From contig BPHC01000014.1 of the NCBI GenBank assembly GCA_026003355.1, forward strand, positions 1 to 55,322: DNA of 55,322 nucleotides. Direction: 5' to 3'. Positions within the stretch are counted from its first letter, which is position 1; the number at the start of each line of letters is the position of its first letter. This DNA comes from Cyclobacteriaceae bacterium. GTDB taxonomy: Bacteria; Bacteroidota; Bacteroidia; Cytophagales; Cyclobacteriaceae. The notes under the pieces are model-generated. The model searched no databases. It saw nothing but the letters and a program-made list of their open reading frames with translations, and was not told where the DNA came from. Below are positions 16,866 to 26,296 of this stretch, piece by piece. A program made the position numbers and the translations under genes.

Positions 16866-18037
16866 AAAAGCGCGTAGTAGTTGGGCTTTCCGGCGGGGTC
16901 GATTCCAGCGTGGCGGCGCTCCTGCTTAAAGAGCAGGGCTACGAGGTTATTGGCATGTTTATGAAAAACTGGCATGACGACTCGGTTACCATCAGCAAAG
17001 AGTGCCCCTGGCTGGACGACAGCAACGATGCCATGATCGTGGCCCAGCACCTGGGTATTCCGTTTCAGGCCATCGACCTGAGCGAGGCTTATAAAGAACG
17101 CATAGTAAACTACATGTTTGCAGAATACCAGGCCGGAAGAACTCCCAACCCAGATGTACTTTGCAACCGCGAAATTAAATTTGATATTTTTCTGAAGGCC
17201 GCCCTGAAGGTGGGTGCCAACTTTGTGGCTACCGGGCACTATGCCCGCAGAGAACAGGCCGAAGTAAACGGTACAACAATATACCGCCTGCTGGCCGGCA
17301 AAGACCCCGCCAAAGACCAAAGCTACTTTCTGTGCCAGCTTACCCAGCAGCAGCTGGCAAAAGCCCTATTCCCGCTGGGCGGACTTCGCAAAACCGAGGT
17401 TCGCCACATTGCCCATAAAGCCGGGCTGGCAACTGCCGGAAAAAAGGATTCGCAGGGCCTGTGTTTTGTAGGCAAGGTGCACCTTCCCGAATTTCTGCAA
17501 CAGCGGCTCGCCCCCAGGCAGGGAGAGGCCGTGCTCATTCCGGACAATGCACCCATTTTTGCCAACGGTGCCGATGCACACAACCTGGCTGCCATTACAC
17601 GTCCCTATGAATATACGCCCGTGCTCGGCACAGTTATTGGCAGGCACCGTGGTGCGCATTTCTTTACCATTGGCCAGCGGAAGGGCCTAAACCTCGGAGG
17701 CCACCCTAAGCCGCTTTTTGTAATTGGCACCGATACAAAGCAAAACATAGTGTATCTGGGCATGGGCGAAGACCACCCCGGCCTGTACAGAAAGGGTTTG
17801 TTTATTCCTTCAAAAGATGAACACTGGGTACGGCCCGACAAAAAGCTGCTGCCCGGTAATTCGGCTCACTACCGTGCACGCATACGCTACCGGCAAACCC
17901 TGGAAGACTGCACTTTACACAAACGCGAAGAGGGGCTGTACCTAATCTTCAGTAAACCGCAAAAGGCTATTACGCCCGGCCAGTTTGCCGTGTGGTATGA
18001 CGGTGATGAGCTCATTGGCTCTGGTGTGATAAGCTAA
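16862..18037 (+). CDS. mnmA: tRNA-specific 2-thiouridylase MnmA
   Basis: 391 residues. It thiolates uridine 34 of tRNA-Lys, -Glu and -Gln using ATP and a sulfur relay. Visible features: the PP-loop SGGVDSS (10-16), the catalytic Cys101 in [14 protein letters not shown], the tRNA-contact segment [15 protein letters not shown] and the second catalytic Cys201 in GLCFVG. Length is normal plus a small insertion. The start codon overlaps the TlpA stop, so its translation is coupled to a periplasmic redox protein. The end lies three bases from the convergent DUF502 gene. Confidence 0.95.
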   Translation: MKKRVVVGLSGGVDSSVAALLLKEQGYEVIGMFMKNWHDDSVTISKECPWLDDSNDAMIVAQHLGIPFQAIDLSEAYKERIVNYMFAEYQAGRTPNPDVLCNREIKFDIFLKAALKVGANFVATGHYARREQAEVNGTTIYRLLAGKDPAKDQSYFLCQLTQQQLAKALFPLGGLRKTEVRHIAHKAGLATAGKKDSQGLCFVGKVHLPEFLQQRLAPRQGEAVLIPDNAPIFANGADAHNLAAITRPYEYTPVLGTVIGRHRGAHFFTIGQRKGLNLGGHPKPLFVIGTDTKQNIVYLGMGEDHPGLYRKGLFIPSKDEHWVRPDKKLLPGNSAHYRARIRYRQTLEDCTLHKREEGLYLIFSKPQKAITPGQFAVWYDGDELIGSGVIS

Positions 18038-18040
18038 ATG

Positions 18041-18595
18041 CTACAGGCCGCTTACTCCGCCCGAAATAATAAATTTCATAGCCTGCGAGCCGCTTACCTG
18101 CAAGGGCTCAATGCACTCTTTGGGCACCAGAAAATGATCGCCTGCCATGGCATACGATTGCGGAAAGTATACCACCACCCGGTCAGGCAGGCCCAGGTGC
18201 GATAAATCATCCTGCGTGATAAACCCTATACGTTGCAGGCGGGTATCCCGGTTTAGGGTAACCAGAACAGGTCGATCGAATTTTTTCTTCTCGCCTACAA
18301 AAGCGGCCATCAAATCTTTAATTGAGGAATACACCAGCTTTACCAGAGGTATTCGCCCAATGACTTGCTCAAACCAGTTCGAGAAAGTGCGAAAGGCAAA
18401 GTGAGAGGTAAAATATCCAAACAACGTAATGCCTGTTATAATCAGTACAAACCCAACGCCCGGATAAGGCAGATTAAACCTTGAGTCGAGCCAGGTAAAA
18501 GCCTCGAAAATAAAATAAAGCGTAGCTACCAGCGGAACAATAAACAAAGTGCCATTAAAGAAGTAGCGAACAAACAAGGATAATATTCTTTTCAT
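18041..18595 (-). CDS. DUF502 family membrane protein
   Basis: 184 residues. Two N-terminal membrane helices (about 8-30 and 48-70) are followed by a soluble domain with the DUF502 hallmarks IPLVKLVYSSIKDLM, VLVTLNRDTRLQRIGFIT and a C-terminal GD-type strand leading to FIISGGV. Function is unknown; homologues occur across bacteria and plants (COV family, named from plant vascular patterning). It follows nqrE in the same direction but lies beyond a strong terminator, so it is probably a separate transcript occupying the place where nqrF would be expected. Confidence 0.85.
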   Translation of the reverse strand: MKRILSLFVRYFFNGTLFIVPLVATLYFIFEAFTWLDSRFNLPYPGVGFVLIITGITLFGYFTSHFAFRTFSNWFEQVIGRIPLVKLVYSSIKDLMAAFVGEKKKFDRPVLVTLNRDTRLQRIGFITQDDLSHLGLPDRVVVYFPQSYAMAGDHFLVPKECIEPLQVSGSQAMKFIISGGVSGL

Positions 18596-18613
18596 ACCGT
18601 GCGGTTTAGATAT

Positions 18614-18640
18614 AAAAAAACCTTCCCCTCACGGGGAAGG
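18614..18640 (-). terminator. terminator of the nqrABCDE operon
   Basis: CCTTCCCC (18621-18628) pairs with GGGGAAGG (18633-18640) around a four-base loop, followed on the minus strand by seven T. It lies 25 bases after the nqrE stop codon. Confidence 0.9.
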
Positions 18641-18664
18641 CGTATTGTGTTTTTTTAAACAAAA

Positions 18665-19279
18665 CTAAATGGAAAATCCGAGAAAACTCAGGAAACCCAG
18701 CGACATGAGGCCCACCAGAATAAAGGTAATGCCCAGACCTTTCAACGGCCCGGGAACATTGGAGTACTTCATCTTTTCACGCACACCGGCCAGCGCCACA
18801 ATGGCCAGCAGCCAGCCTATGCCACTGCCTATACCAAACACGGTGGCTTCGGCCAGGGTGTAGGAGCGGCCTACCATAAACAGCGACCCTCCCAGGATGG
18901 AGCAGTTTACCGCAATGAGTGGCAAAAAAATTCCCAATGAACCGTATAAAGCGGGTGAAATTTTTTCTACTGCCATTTCAGTTAGTTGAACCATGGCCGC
19001 AATAACCGCTATAAATACTATAAACTGCAGGAAGCCAAGATCAATAGCGGAAAACTCCGGGCTTATCCAGGCCAGCGCACCTGTGTTCAAAACATAGTTT
19101 TGTATAAGCCAGTTAATTGGAATGGTTATTCCAAGCACAAACACCACAGCCAACCCCAGGCCAAAAGCGGTTTTTACTTTTTTCGATACCGCCAGATACG
19201 AACACATGCCCAGGAAGTAGGCAAAAATCATATTATCTACAAATACCGAACGAACCCCGATGCTGATAAGATTTTCCAT
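18665..19279 (-). CDS. nqrE: Na+-translocating NADH:quinone reductase subunit E
   Basis: 204 residues with six membrane helices. NqrE and NqrD are homologous inverted subunits that together bind a membrane 2Fe-2S centre. The conserved Cys-containing segments are seen ([10 protein letters not shown] and [12 protein letters not shown]). It is the last gene of the nqrABCDE run, 12 bases after nqrD, and is followed by a terminator instead of nqrF. Confidence 0.95.
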   Translation of the reverse strand: MENLISIGVRSVFVDNMIFAYFLGMCSYLAVSKKVKTAFGLGLAVVFVLGITIPINWLIQNYVLNTGALAWISPEFSAIDLGFLQFIVFIAVIAAMVQLTEMAVEKISPALYGSLGIFLPLIAVNCSILGGSLFMVGRSYTLAEATVFGIGSGIGWLLAIVALAGVREKMKYSNVPGPLKGLGITFILVGLMSLGFLSFLGFSI

Positions 19280-19291
19280 AGTAAACCCTTT

Positions 19292-19957
19292 TTAAGCTTC
19301 ACGATATCCGTTAAGGTATCGCTGTACCCAAATAATTATTCCAACTATAATACATGCCCCGGCCGGAAGCAACATTAAGCCATTACCCCTGTAGTGCAGG
19401 CCAACAGCTTCGAATACCTTAAAACCAAACAGTGCACCCGAACCCAGCAGCTCACGGAAAAAGGCAATAATGAGAAGGATTATGCCATAACCCAAACCAT
19501 TGCCAATGCCATCCAGCAAAGAGGGGCCTGGAGGATTACCCATAGCAAAGGCCTCCAGCCTGCCCATTACAATGCAGTTGGTGATGATAAGCCCGACAAA
19601 CACACTGAGTTGCTTGGATACATCGTACACATAAGCCTTGAGCACCTGGTCAACCAGAATAACCCACGATGCCACAATGGCCAGCTGCACAATAATGCGT
19701 ATACGCGATGGGATGGTATTGCGAAGCAATGATATAACCAGGTTTGAGCTGGCTGTTACCACCATTAAGCTCAACGCCATGATAAAGGCCGGTTTAAGCT
19801 GGGTGGTTACCGCCAACGCGCTGCAAATGCCCAGCACCTGTACGGTTATGGGATTATTGATGTCCAGGGGATGGGTAACCAGCTTCCGGTTTTTTTTCGA
19901 AAAAAGCGGTTCGCTTTTCTTTTGTTGTACGGTTGCTTCTGCAGTTGCGGTGCTCAT
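19292..19957 (-). CDS. nqrD: Na+-translocating NADH:quinone reductase subunit D
   Basis: 221 residues with six membrane helices. The N-terminal cytoplasmic extension ([24 protein letters not shown]) is followed by the Cys motif [12 protein letters not shown] and, in the second half, [16 protein letters not shown], which help bind the membrane iron-sulfur centre with NqrE. Its ATG overlaps the nqrC stop (ATGA), so the two are coupled. Confidence 0.95.
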   Translation of the reverse strand: MSTATAEATVQQKKSEPLFSKKNRKLVTHPLDINNPITVQVLGICSALAVTTQLKPAFIMALSLMVVTASSNLVISLLRNTIPSRIRIIVQLAIVASWVILVDQVLKAYVYDVSKQLSVFVGLIITNCIVMGRLEAFAMGNPPGPSLLDGIGNGLGYGIILLIIAFFRELLGSGALFGFKVFEAVGLHYRGNGLMLLPAGACIIVGIIIWVQRYLNGYREA

Positions 19958-20676
19958 ACGCCTGTTTGCTGTTTTAATTTACTGAAATAATTTACATAGC
20001 AGCTCAGGTAATCCTTCAGCATGTTATTCACACCCTTTCCGGTAAGGGTGGCGCCCGACATGCCATCTACCTTGTGTGCATCACCGGCATAGTCAAATCC
20101 CTCTCCTTTCATCATCGTAACCGACACCAGTTCGTTTCCTTCAAAGACCTTTTTACCCTTATACCGCTGCTGAATTTCTTCTGATGCTATACGTGCTCCC
20201 AGGCCTGGTGTTTCGCCTTTGTGCTGAAATACCACACCCTGTACCGTATTCAAATCCGACTGCAGGGCGATATAACCCCATATTTTATCCCACAAACCAA
20301 AGCCATGCACGGGTATGACCACAAACTCAATTTTTTCGGGGTTTGACTCGCTGCGGAACTCATACACGGGCAGCAGCCGGTCGCGGGCAGGTTTCTTATA
20401 CTCTGCCTCCACATTTACCGAGGCCGCTTCAACCCCCTCAACCACGTTTCCGTTATAGTCAACCACATACGATTTTACCCGCCTATTGTACACCTCTGCA
20501 ACATTTATGTTCTCGTTTACTTCCATTACGGTTGAGAGTATGTTGGCTTTGCGTTCAAGCTCTATGTTGGCCTGCTGCCTTTCCCTGAGTCCTTCAGAAG
20601 CCAAAGCAAGCAGTCCGCCGCACACTACGGTAATGGCGGCTGAGTAAAGAAGAATGTAAAGATTAGACTGTCGCAC
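19954..20676 (-). CDS. nqrC: Na+-translocating NADH:quinone reductase subunit C
   Basis: 240 residues. One N-terminal membrane helix and a periplasmic FMN-binding domain. The flavinylation motif GMSGATLTG near residue 209 supplies the Thr that carries covalent FMN, attached in other species by the flavin transferase ApbE (not in this window). It starts with GTG at 20676, 14 bases inside the end of nqrB; no ATG in that frame would keep the membrane helix. Slightly shorter than the Vibrio protein. Confidence 0.95.
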   Translation of the reverse strand: MRQSNLYILLYSAAITVVCGGLLALASEGLRERQQANIELERKANILSTVMEVNENINVAEVYNRRVKSYVVDYNGNVVEGVEAASVNVEAEYKKPARDRLLPVYEFRSESNPEKIEFVVIPVHGFGLWDKIWGYIALQSDLNTVQGVVFQHKGETPGLGARIASEEIQQRYKGKKVFEGNELVSVTMMKGEGFDYAGDAHKVDGMSGATLTGKGVNNMLKDYLSCYVNYFSKLKQQTGV

Positions 20677-21853
20677 GTTTTAATCTACGTTTTTTGTTGG
20701 CACTTACAACACCATAATCTATTAGCGGGGCCATTACATTCATAAGCAAAATGGCCAGCATAATGCCCTCCGGATAGGCCGGGTTGAATACGCGTATCAG
20801 CACGGTCATTATACCTATCAATAAACCATAGAACCACTTACCCAGTTCCGTTTGTGCTGCGGTAACGGGATCGGTTGCCATAAAAACGGCCCCGAAAGCA
20901 AGCCCCCCCATAACCAAATGATAGTGAGCCGGCAACTGCATAAAGGTATTGGTGCCCAAAAGATTAAGGAAGAGGCCCATGCCATACGCCCCGGCAAAAA
21001 CGCTGAGTATAATTTTCCAGCTTCCTACGCCTGTAAAAATAAGGATGGCGGCGCCTATAAGGCACATCAGGGTGCTGGTTTCGCCAATGCAGCCGGGTAT
21101 TACGCCCAGAAACATGTTTTCAAAACTGTACAGGTTATCGGCCCATCCGGCGCCAAAAGCATTCAGGTCGGCCACCGCATTGCCGGTTGAGGCTGCAGCA
21201 ACGGCAAGGGGTGTTGCTCCCGAATAACCGGAAACGGTTTGCGCATCGCCCAGGTAAGTCCACACCTCTCCGGAAATATCAGTAGGATAGGCAAAATACA
21301 GGAACGCTCTGGCTGTAAGGGCCACATTAACAACGTTCATACCTGTTCCGCCAAAGGCTTCTTTGGCAAATACCACTGCAAACACGGTAGCTACAGCCAC
21401 CTGCCAGAGTGGAATGTCCGGTGGCATGACGAGCGGAATAAGCATACCGGTTACCAGAAAGCCCTCGTTTATAGGGTGCTTGCGGATGATAGCAAACACC
21501 ACTTCTACCAAACCTCCCGATACATAACTTACCAGTATGATGGGCACAACCTGCACCAGCCCAACCCATATTTTTTCTCCTTCTGTGGCGGCAGCACCTG
21601 TTGCCAGAAAATGCTGGTGCCCCACATTCCATATACCAAATGCCAGGCAGGGCAGCATGGCAATGACCACCGTCATCATCAGTCGCTTAAGGTCAACCGC
21701 ATCGCGTATTTGTGCCCCTTTTACCGGGGTAACCGTGTTGGGGCTGAAGTGGAAAGTATCCAGCGCCTCAAACAGATAGAAGTACTTGCTGTACTTTCCG
21801 CCCCGCTCAAAGTGGGGTTTTGCTTTGTCGAACAGGTTGCGTAAAAACTTCAT
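20663..21853 (-). CDS. nqrB: Na+-translocating NADH:quinone reductase subunit B
   Basis: 396 residues with about ten membrane helices. This is the main sodium-channel subunit; it also carries covalent FMN on the Thr of SGYSGATPLA, near residue 213, and binds riboflavin. The N-terminal cytoplasmic segment (FHFSPNTVTPVKGAQIRDAVDLKR) matches the family. It begins four bases after nqrA and overlaps nqrC by 14 bases. Confidence 0.95.
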   Translation of the reverse strand: MKFLRNLFDKAKPHFERGGKYSKYFYLFEALDTFHFSPNTVTPVKGAQIRDAVDLKRLMMTVVIAMLPCLAFGIWNVGHQHFLATGAAATEGEKIWVGLVQVVPIILVSYVSGGLVEVVFAIIRKHPINEGFLVTGMLIPLVMPPDIPLWQVAVATVFAVVFAKEAFGGTGMNVVNVALTARAFLYFAYPTDISGEVWTYLGDAQTVSGYSGATPLAVAAASTGNAVADLNAFGAGWADNLYSFENMFLGVIPGCIGETSTLMCLIGAAILIFTGVGSWKIILSVFAGAYGMGLFLNLLGTNTFMQLPAHYHLVMGGLAFGAVFMATDPVTAAQTELGKWFYGLLIGIMTVLIRVFNPAYPEGIMLAILLMNVMAPLIDYGVVSANKKRRLKRATV

Positions 21854-21857
21854 GGTA

Positions 21858-23222
21858 TCAGCTGTTCATAATCAAGTCTATTCCTTCGCGCACAAGCTCC
21901 TGAACGTTGTGCTTGCTAACATCAACAAATTCGCACAGGGCAAGATCTTCCTCAATAACTTCATAAATGCCCAGTGCTTCCATTTCGTCATAATCTTCGG
22001 CTATTATTGCCTTTAACAAATAAGTAGGCAAAATGTCCATGGGCGTTACTTTTTCAAATACCCCGGTTTGCACAAAAGCACGGGGCTCGCCATGGGTATT
22101 GCTGTCGGCAACAAATTCTTTTTTCGGATTAAGGAACGATAAGAGGCCGAATGCGCGGTGCAGGCTAATTTTGTTAAAGGTAGGTTTAATCCAACCTAAA
22201 AATTCATAATAATCTCCTTCGGGGATTACCGTAACCAGATGGTCAAAAAACCCGATGTGGCCTTCTCTGCCAATGCTGGTGCCGGTAAGCACGTTACCCG
22301 AAATTACCCTTACGTGATCCTGCTTTAGGTTATTGGCAAGAATTTTTTTTACTGAGGCCCCGGTGTAGGTTTTGTAATATTGAGGCTCTTTAACTTCCGA
22401 CCCCGCCAGGGCAATGATTTTTGAGGCATCGTAAATGCCGTTTAAAAACAATTTCCCTATTTGAATAACCCCCTGGGGTTGAATGGTCCATACCACATCG
22501 CCTTTGTTAATCGGGTCGATATGGTGTATCTGTACGCCCACGCATCCCGAAGGGTGCGGGCCGCTGAATTTGTTTAACTCCACCCCTTTTACCTGCGAAA
22601 AAACCGATGATATTTCGCGTTCGGCATGAACATTTACATGTACCGCACCAGCCGTAAGCTTTTTCAGCACGTCAACACCAGCCTGAAAGTATTGTTCCTG
22701 CCCCTTAAACAGCACATTATAGTCAGGCGCCAGGGGTGCCGAATCGAAGGCTGAGATAAAAATAGATTTAGGCTTTTCGTTGGGGTCGGCCACAATACCA
22801 AAGGGGCGTTGTACAATATTTACCCAGACACCGCTTTGCAGCAACTGCGTTATGGCCTGTTCGCGGGTTAGATGCGACAGGTCAGACACCGAATACTTGT
22901 TAAAGGTAACGTACTCAATGCTTTTATCGGCCAGTATTTTAATTTCCAGCAGTTTGCGTTTTTCGCCCCTTTTTACCTCAACTACCTCACCGCTAACCGG
23001 GGCGGTAAATACAATTTTTTCATTTCGCTTGTCGTGAAAGAGCACCGAGCCTGCTTTTACCGTATCGCCTTCTTTTACCACCGGCCGGGGCATGTAAATA
23101 CCGTGAAAATCGGTGGGTTTTATGACAAACGTTTCGGGCTGGTCAGTTTCAACAACACGCGTAGCAGCTTTACCGGCAAGATGAATGTCGTAACCCTTTT
23201 TTAACCGGATGAATCGACCCAT
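21858..23222 (-). CDS. nqrA: Na+-translocating NADH:quinone reductase subunit A
   Basis: 454 residues, the normal family length. A soluble cytoplasmic subunit without a cofactor that is thought to help quinone access. Hallmarks are the start IRLKKGYDIHLAGKA, GIYMPRPVVKEGDTVKAG with its biotinyl-like fold, HPSGCVGVQIHHIDPINKGD and the C-terminal CEFVDVSKHNVQELVREGI. It is the first gene of the operon, with a good promoter at 23258-23287. Confidence 0.95.
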   Translation of the reverse strand: MGRFIRLKKGYDIHLAGKAATRVVETDQPETFVIKPTDFHGIYMPRPVVKEGDTVKAGSVLFHDKRNEKIVFTAPVSGEVVEVKRGEKRKLLEIKILADKSIEYVTFNKYSVSDLSHLTREQAITQLLQSGVWVNIVQRPFGIVADPNEKPKSIFISAFDSAPLAPDYNVLFKGQEQYFQAGVDVLKKLTAGAVHVNVHAEREISSVFSQVKGVELNKFSGPHPSGCVGVQIHHIDPINKGDVVWTIQPQGVIQIGKLFLNGIYDASKIIALAGSEVKEPQYYKTYTGASVKKILANNLKQDHVRVISGNVLTGTSIGREGHIGFFDHLVTVIPEGDYYEFLGWIKPTFNKISLHRAFGLLSFLNPKKEFVADSNTHGEPRAFVQTGVFEKVTPMDILPTYLLKAIIAEDYDEMEALGIYEVIEEDLALCEFVDVSKHNVQELVREGIDLIMNS

Positions 23223-23257
23223 GAAAACTTTGCGGTTAGGTAATTTTAGAATGGGGG

Positions 23258-23287
23258 CAAAATTAAGGATAAATCTGAGATTAGAAA
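23258..23287 (-). promoter_or_regulatory. promoter of the nqr operon
   Basis: On the minus strand TTTC (23284-23287), 18 bases, then TAATTTTG (23258-23265): a full match to the Bacteroidota -7 box TAnnTTTG and three of four bases of the -33 box. The leader is about 30 bases. Confidence 0.6.
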
Positions 23288-23305
23288 GATTTACAAAAGG
23301 GTCGT

Positions 23306-23995
23306 TTAACGTTGTTTTACCATGAGCGAAACGGCCCTGCGCACCACCTCGTCAACCTGCTCTTCTATGGTAAGGTAAGTGGTATCCAGCACAATGGCAT
23401 CGGGGGCCTGGCGCAGGGGGCTTTCGGCCCGGGTGGTGTCAATAAGGTCGCGTTCCCGGATGTTCCTGACAATCGTATCCAGGTCTGCCAGCACCTCGTT
23501 GGCCAGTAACTCCTGCTGCCTTCGTATGGCCCTTACGGTAATGTCGGCCGTCATAAAAAACTTCAGGTCGGCTTCCGGAAACACCACTGTACCGATATCG
23601 CGCCCGTCCATAACCACCCCTTTTTCTTTGCCTATTCTACGCTGCTGCTGTACAAGCTTTTGGCGAACAGGCTTCAGGGCGCTCACCTCGCTAACCTTTT
23701 CTGCCACCCGCATGTCCCGTATTTCCTGTTCTACATTCAGGCCGTTTAAAAAAGTTTCGCTGCTACCGCCCGGGCCTACCCGAAAGGTAATGTGAATTTG
23801 TTCGAGCGCCCGTGCCACTTCTTTGGGGTTGGTTAGCGCCACGTGGTTATCAAGGAAATACAGGGTAACGGCCCGATACATGGCGCCCGTATCGATATAC
23901 CGGTAACCTAAAATGCGCGCCACTGCCCGCGCTGTGGTGCTTTTTCCGCAGGCCGAATATCCGTCGATGGCTATAATAAGGCGACTCAGCTTCAT
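23306..23995 (-). CDS. cmk: cytidylate kinase
   Basis: 229 residues. It phosphorylates CMP and dCMP with ATP. P-loop GYSACGKST at 12-20, YRYIDTGAMYRAVTL, the CMP-binding insert and MDGRDIGTVVFPEADLKFFMTA are all visible. Its ATG shares one base with the stop of the small lipoprotein gene upstream (TGATG), so expression of the two is coupled. It is followed by the nqr promoter but no clear terminator. Confidence 0.95.
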   Translation of the reverse strand: MKLSRLIIAIDGYSACGKSTTARAVARILGYRYIDTGAMYRAVTLYFLDNHVALTNPKEVARALEQIHITFRVGPGGSSETFLNGLNVEQEIRDMRVAEKVSEVSALKPVRQKLVQQQRRIGKEKGVVMDGRDIGTVVFPEADLKFFMTADITVRAIRRQQELLANEVLADLDTIVRNIRERDLIDTTRAESPLRQAPDAIVLDTTYLTIEEQVDEVVRRAVSLMVKQR

Positions 23996-24120
23996 CAGCA
24001 GTCTTTTACCGGACAGGGAATGGGTTTTCCCGGCTTAAGTTTTTTAGGCCGGTGTGTTGAAGCACAGGATGAGCCAGCCAGCGCCAGCATTAGCATAATT
24101 ATTACCACCTTTACCCGCAT
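23995..24120 (-). CDS. 41-residue lipoprotein coupled to cmk
   Basis: Small open frame from ATG 24120. Hydrophobic residues 4-15 and a lipobox LAGSSC predict lipidation at Cys19. The mature part is only about 23 residues, basic and proline-rich, and ends in the Cys-containing motif GKPIPCPVKDC. The stop TGA shares its last base with the cmk start codon, which argues for real translation. I do not know a function; a tiny envelope protein is the plain reading. It is too short for usual gene callers. Confidence 0.6.
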   Translation of the reverse strand: MRVKVVIIMLMLALAGSSCASTHRPKKLKPGKPIPCPVKDC

Positions 24121-24264
24121 AATGGGTGGCAATATAATAAAGACTACCCCTTATTTGCCTGCCTGTTAAAAGCCCTTTCCGGGCAAAAACACTGCAACAG
24201 CCCGATATAACCTCGCTTATTTTAAAGTATATTGCCAAGCAGCAAGCTAAAACCAAAACAAACT

Positions 24265-26289
24265 ATGAAGACTGGCAATGAAGAAGGAAAAGCTGAGAAA
24301 GCCCTGAAAAATCTCGGAAAGAAAATTGATGAATTCATGGCCGAGCTCAGGCAAGCTGGCGAACGCATGGAAAAAGAATTTGAAAGCCGCTACGAAGAAT
24401 TGCGCACAACAGCTGAAAAACTGAAACAGGAAGCCCGTGACAAGGAGCGCTGGAAAGAGGTGGAAGAAAGCCTGAAACGTGCCGGCAAAGAACTGGAACA
24501 TGCCATGAAAACAGCCTTCTCAAAACGCAAAAAAAACCGACCATTGAAAGAACTTGTATCGGTAACTGATTTTGCAAAGGCCACCGGCATAAAAAACCGG
24601 CTGGTGGCAGCCGGATTGATGAAGTTTTCGGGCCTGCACGAGCTTAACCGGCTTTACGCAGAAACCTGCCATTATCAGGGTATTGACTTTGTGCGCAAAC
24701 TGCTGGAGAAAAAAAACATCCGGCTTGCTTTCAATGAGTCCGACTTACAACGCATACCGGTTAAAGGAGCTTTTATTACTGTTTCAAACCATCCGTTTGG
24801 TGGACTGGACGGTCTGGCCCTGATTGACCTGGTTACGCGCAGGCGTCCGGATTTTAAAGTGATGGGCAACTTTTTACTGAAGAAAATTGACCCCTTAAAA
24901 GATTTTATTGTAGCCGTTAACCCCCTTGAAGATTACCGCCACGCATATTCCAGCGCGGCCGGCATGAAAGCCGCTTTAAACCATCTGGGCGATGGGGCAT
25001 GCCTGGGTATGTTTCCGGCAGGCGAGGTGTCGGCAGCCGGCCTTAACCTAAAACAGGTTACCGACCGCCCCTGGCAAAAACCTGCCATTAAGCTTATACT
25101 TAAAGCTGGGGTACCGGTTATTCCCATATTTTTTTTCGGCCAGAATTCATTCTCCTTTCACCTGCTGGGCAATTTGCACCCTTCGCTCCGAACCCTCAGG
25201 CTGCCACACGAGCTGGCACGTGCACAGAACATGACCCTGCAAATCCGCATTGGCCACCCCATCTATACTGAAGAATTACAGGCATTCGACAACCTTAACC
25301 AGGTTACCGACTTTTTGCGTGCCCGAACCTATGCCCTGGGAAGGGTTAACGCGTTACAGCCCAAAATAAAGGTACCCAGCCTGCGCAAACCGGCTTCAAT
25401 ACCCGATGCCCTGCCGGTGGATGCCATTGAAGCCGAGCTGTCCAGGATTCAACATCGCAAACTGTTTTCCCAGCAGCAATTTGATGTGTATCTGGCTGTG
25501 GCAGACGAAATACCCCTTACCCTGCAGGAAATAGGACGGTTAAGGGAAATTACCTTTCGCAAGGAGGGAGAAGGGACCAACAAACATATTGACCTGGATG
25601 CATACGACCGTTTTTATAAACATCTGTTTCTGTACGATCGCCAAGCACGGTGCGTAGTGGGCGCCTACCGCATTGGCCTGGGCCGGGAAATTGTGCAGCA
25701 ATATGGGCGCAAAGGATTTTACACCCACTCGCTTTTTAAAATGAAGGACGGTTTTATTCCCATATTGAACGAAGCCATTGAACTGGGGCGGTCTTTTATT
25801 ATTCCCGAATATCAAAACAAACGATTACCTCTGTTTTTACTTTGGCGGGGCATTTTAACACTGCTCCTTCAGCATCCGGAATACAACTACATTATCGGGC
25901 CGGTAAGCATCAGCAACTACTATTCAAAGGTTTCAAAAAGCCTGATTGTGGCTTTTATTCAGCGCAATTATTTTGACCATCAGCTTGCCGCATTTATCAC
26001 GCCCCGAAAAAAGTTCAGGGTAAGTTCTGTTGTTCTTCAGGAAGCGGAATTACTGCTTAAAGGTACGGGCAACGACCTGCGCAAACTGGATAAGGTTATT
26101 GATGACATTGAGCCCGCCATCCGTTCGGCCCCCGTTTTGCTCAAGAAATACATTCAGCAAAATGCCCGCATCATAGGATTTAACGTGGATCCGGCCTTTA
26201 ATCAGGCACTTGATGGCCTGATGATTTTAGACTTTCGGCATGTTAACCGCACCACTATCGAAAACCTGCAAAAGGAATTCCAGCTGTAG
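24265..26289 (+). CDS. olsF: OlsF-like bifunctional acyltransferase for aminolipid synthesis, with coiled-coil extension
   Basis: 674 residues in three parts. Residues 1-95 are highly charged and predicted coiled coil, which is not part of the known enzyme. Residues about 100-370 are a PlsC-type O-acyltransferase with SNHPFGGLDG near 174 and FPAGEVS near 250. Residues about 385-650 are a GNAT-fold N-acyltransferase like OlsB (YDRFYKHLFLYDRQ, VVGAYRIG, FIIPEYQNKRLP, LLWRGI, GPVSISNYY). In OlsF of Serratia and Flavobacterium the C-terminal part N-acylates ornithine with a 3-hydroxy fatty acid and the N-terminal part adds the second acyl chain. Bacteroidota relatives make glycine lipids in the same way, so the amino acid here is open. 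ATG 24265 is preferred over an in-frame TTG at 24232. Confidence 0.8.
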   Translation: MKTGNEEGKAEKALKNLGKKIDEFMAELRQAGERMEKEFESRYEELRTTAEKLKQEARDKERWKEVEESLKRAGKELEHAMKTAFSKRKKNRPLKELVSVTDFAKATGIKNRLVAAGLMKFSGLHELNRLYAETCHYQGIDFVRKLLEKKNIRLAFNESDLQRIPVKGAFITVSNHPFGGLDGLALIDLVTRRRPDFKVMGNFLLKKIDPLKDFIVAVNPLEDYRHAYSSAAGMKAALNHLGDGACLGMFPAGEVSAAGLNLKQVTDRPWQKPAIKLILKAGVPVIPIFFFGQNSFSFHLLGNLHPSLRTLRLPHELARAQNMTLQIRIGHPIYTEELQAFDNLNQVTDFLRARTYALGRVNALQPKIKVPSLRKPASIPDALPVDAIEAELSRIQHRKLFSQQQFDVYLAVADEIPLTLQEIGRLREITFRKEGEGTNKHIDLDAYDRFYKHLFLYDRQARCVVGAYRIGLGREIVQQYGRKGFYTHSLFKMKDGFIPILNEAIELGRSFIIPEYQNKRLPLFLLWRGILTLLLQHPEYNYIIGPVSISNYYSKVSKSLIVAFIQRNYFDHQLAAFITPRKKFRVSSVVLQEAELLLKGTGNDLRKLDKVIDDIEPAIRSAPVLLKKYIQQNARIIGFNVDPAFNQALDGLMILDFRHVNRTTIENLQKEFQL

Positions 26290-26296
26290 GTTTTGC

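Noticed and set aside
24044-24256. 70-codon minus-strand frame upstream of cmk
   Set aside because: It overlaps the small lipoprotein in another frame, has no lipobox or family match, and does not connect to the cmk start.
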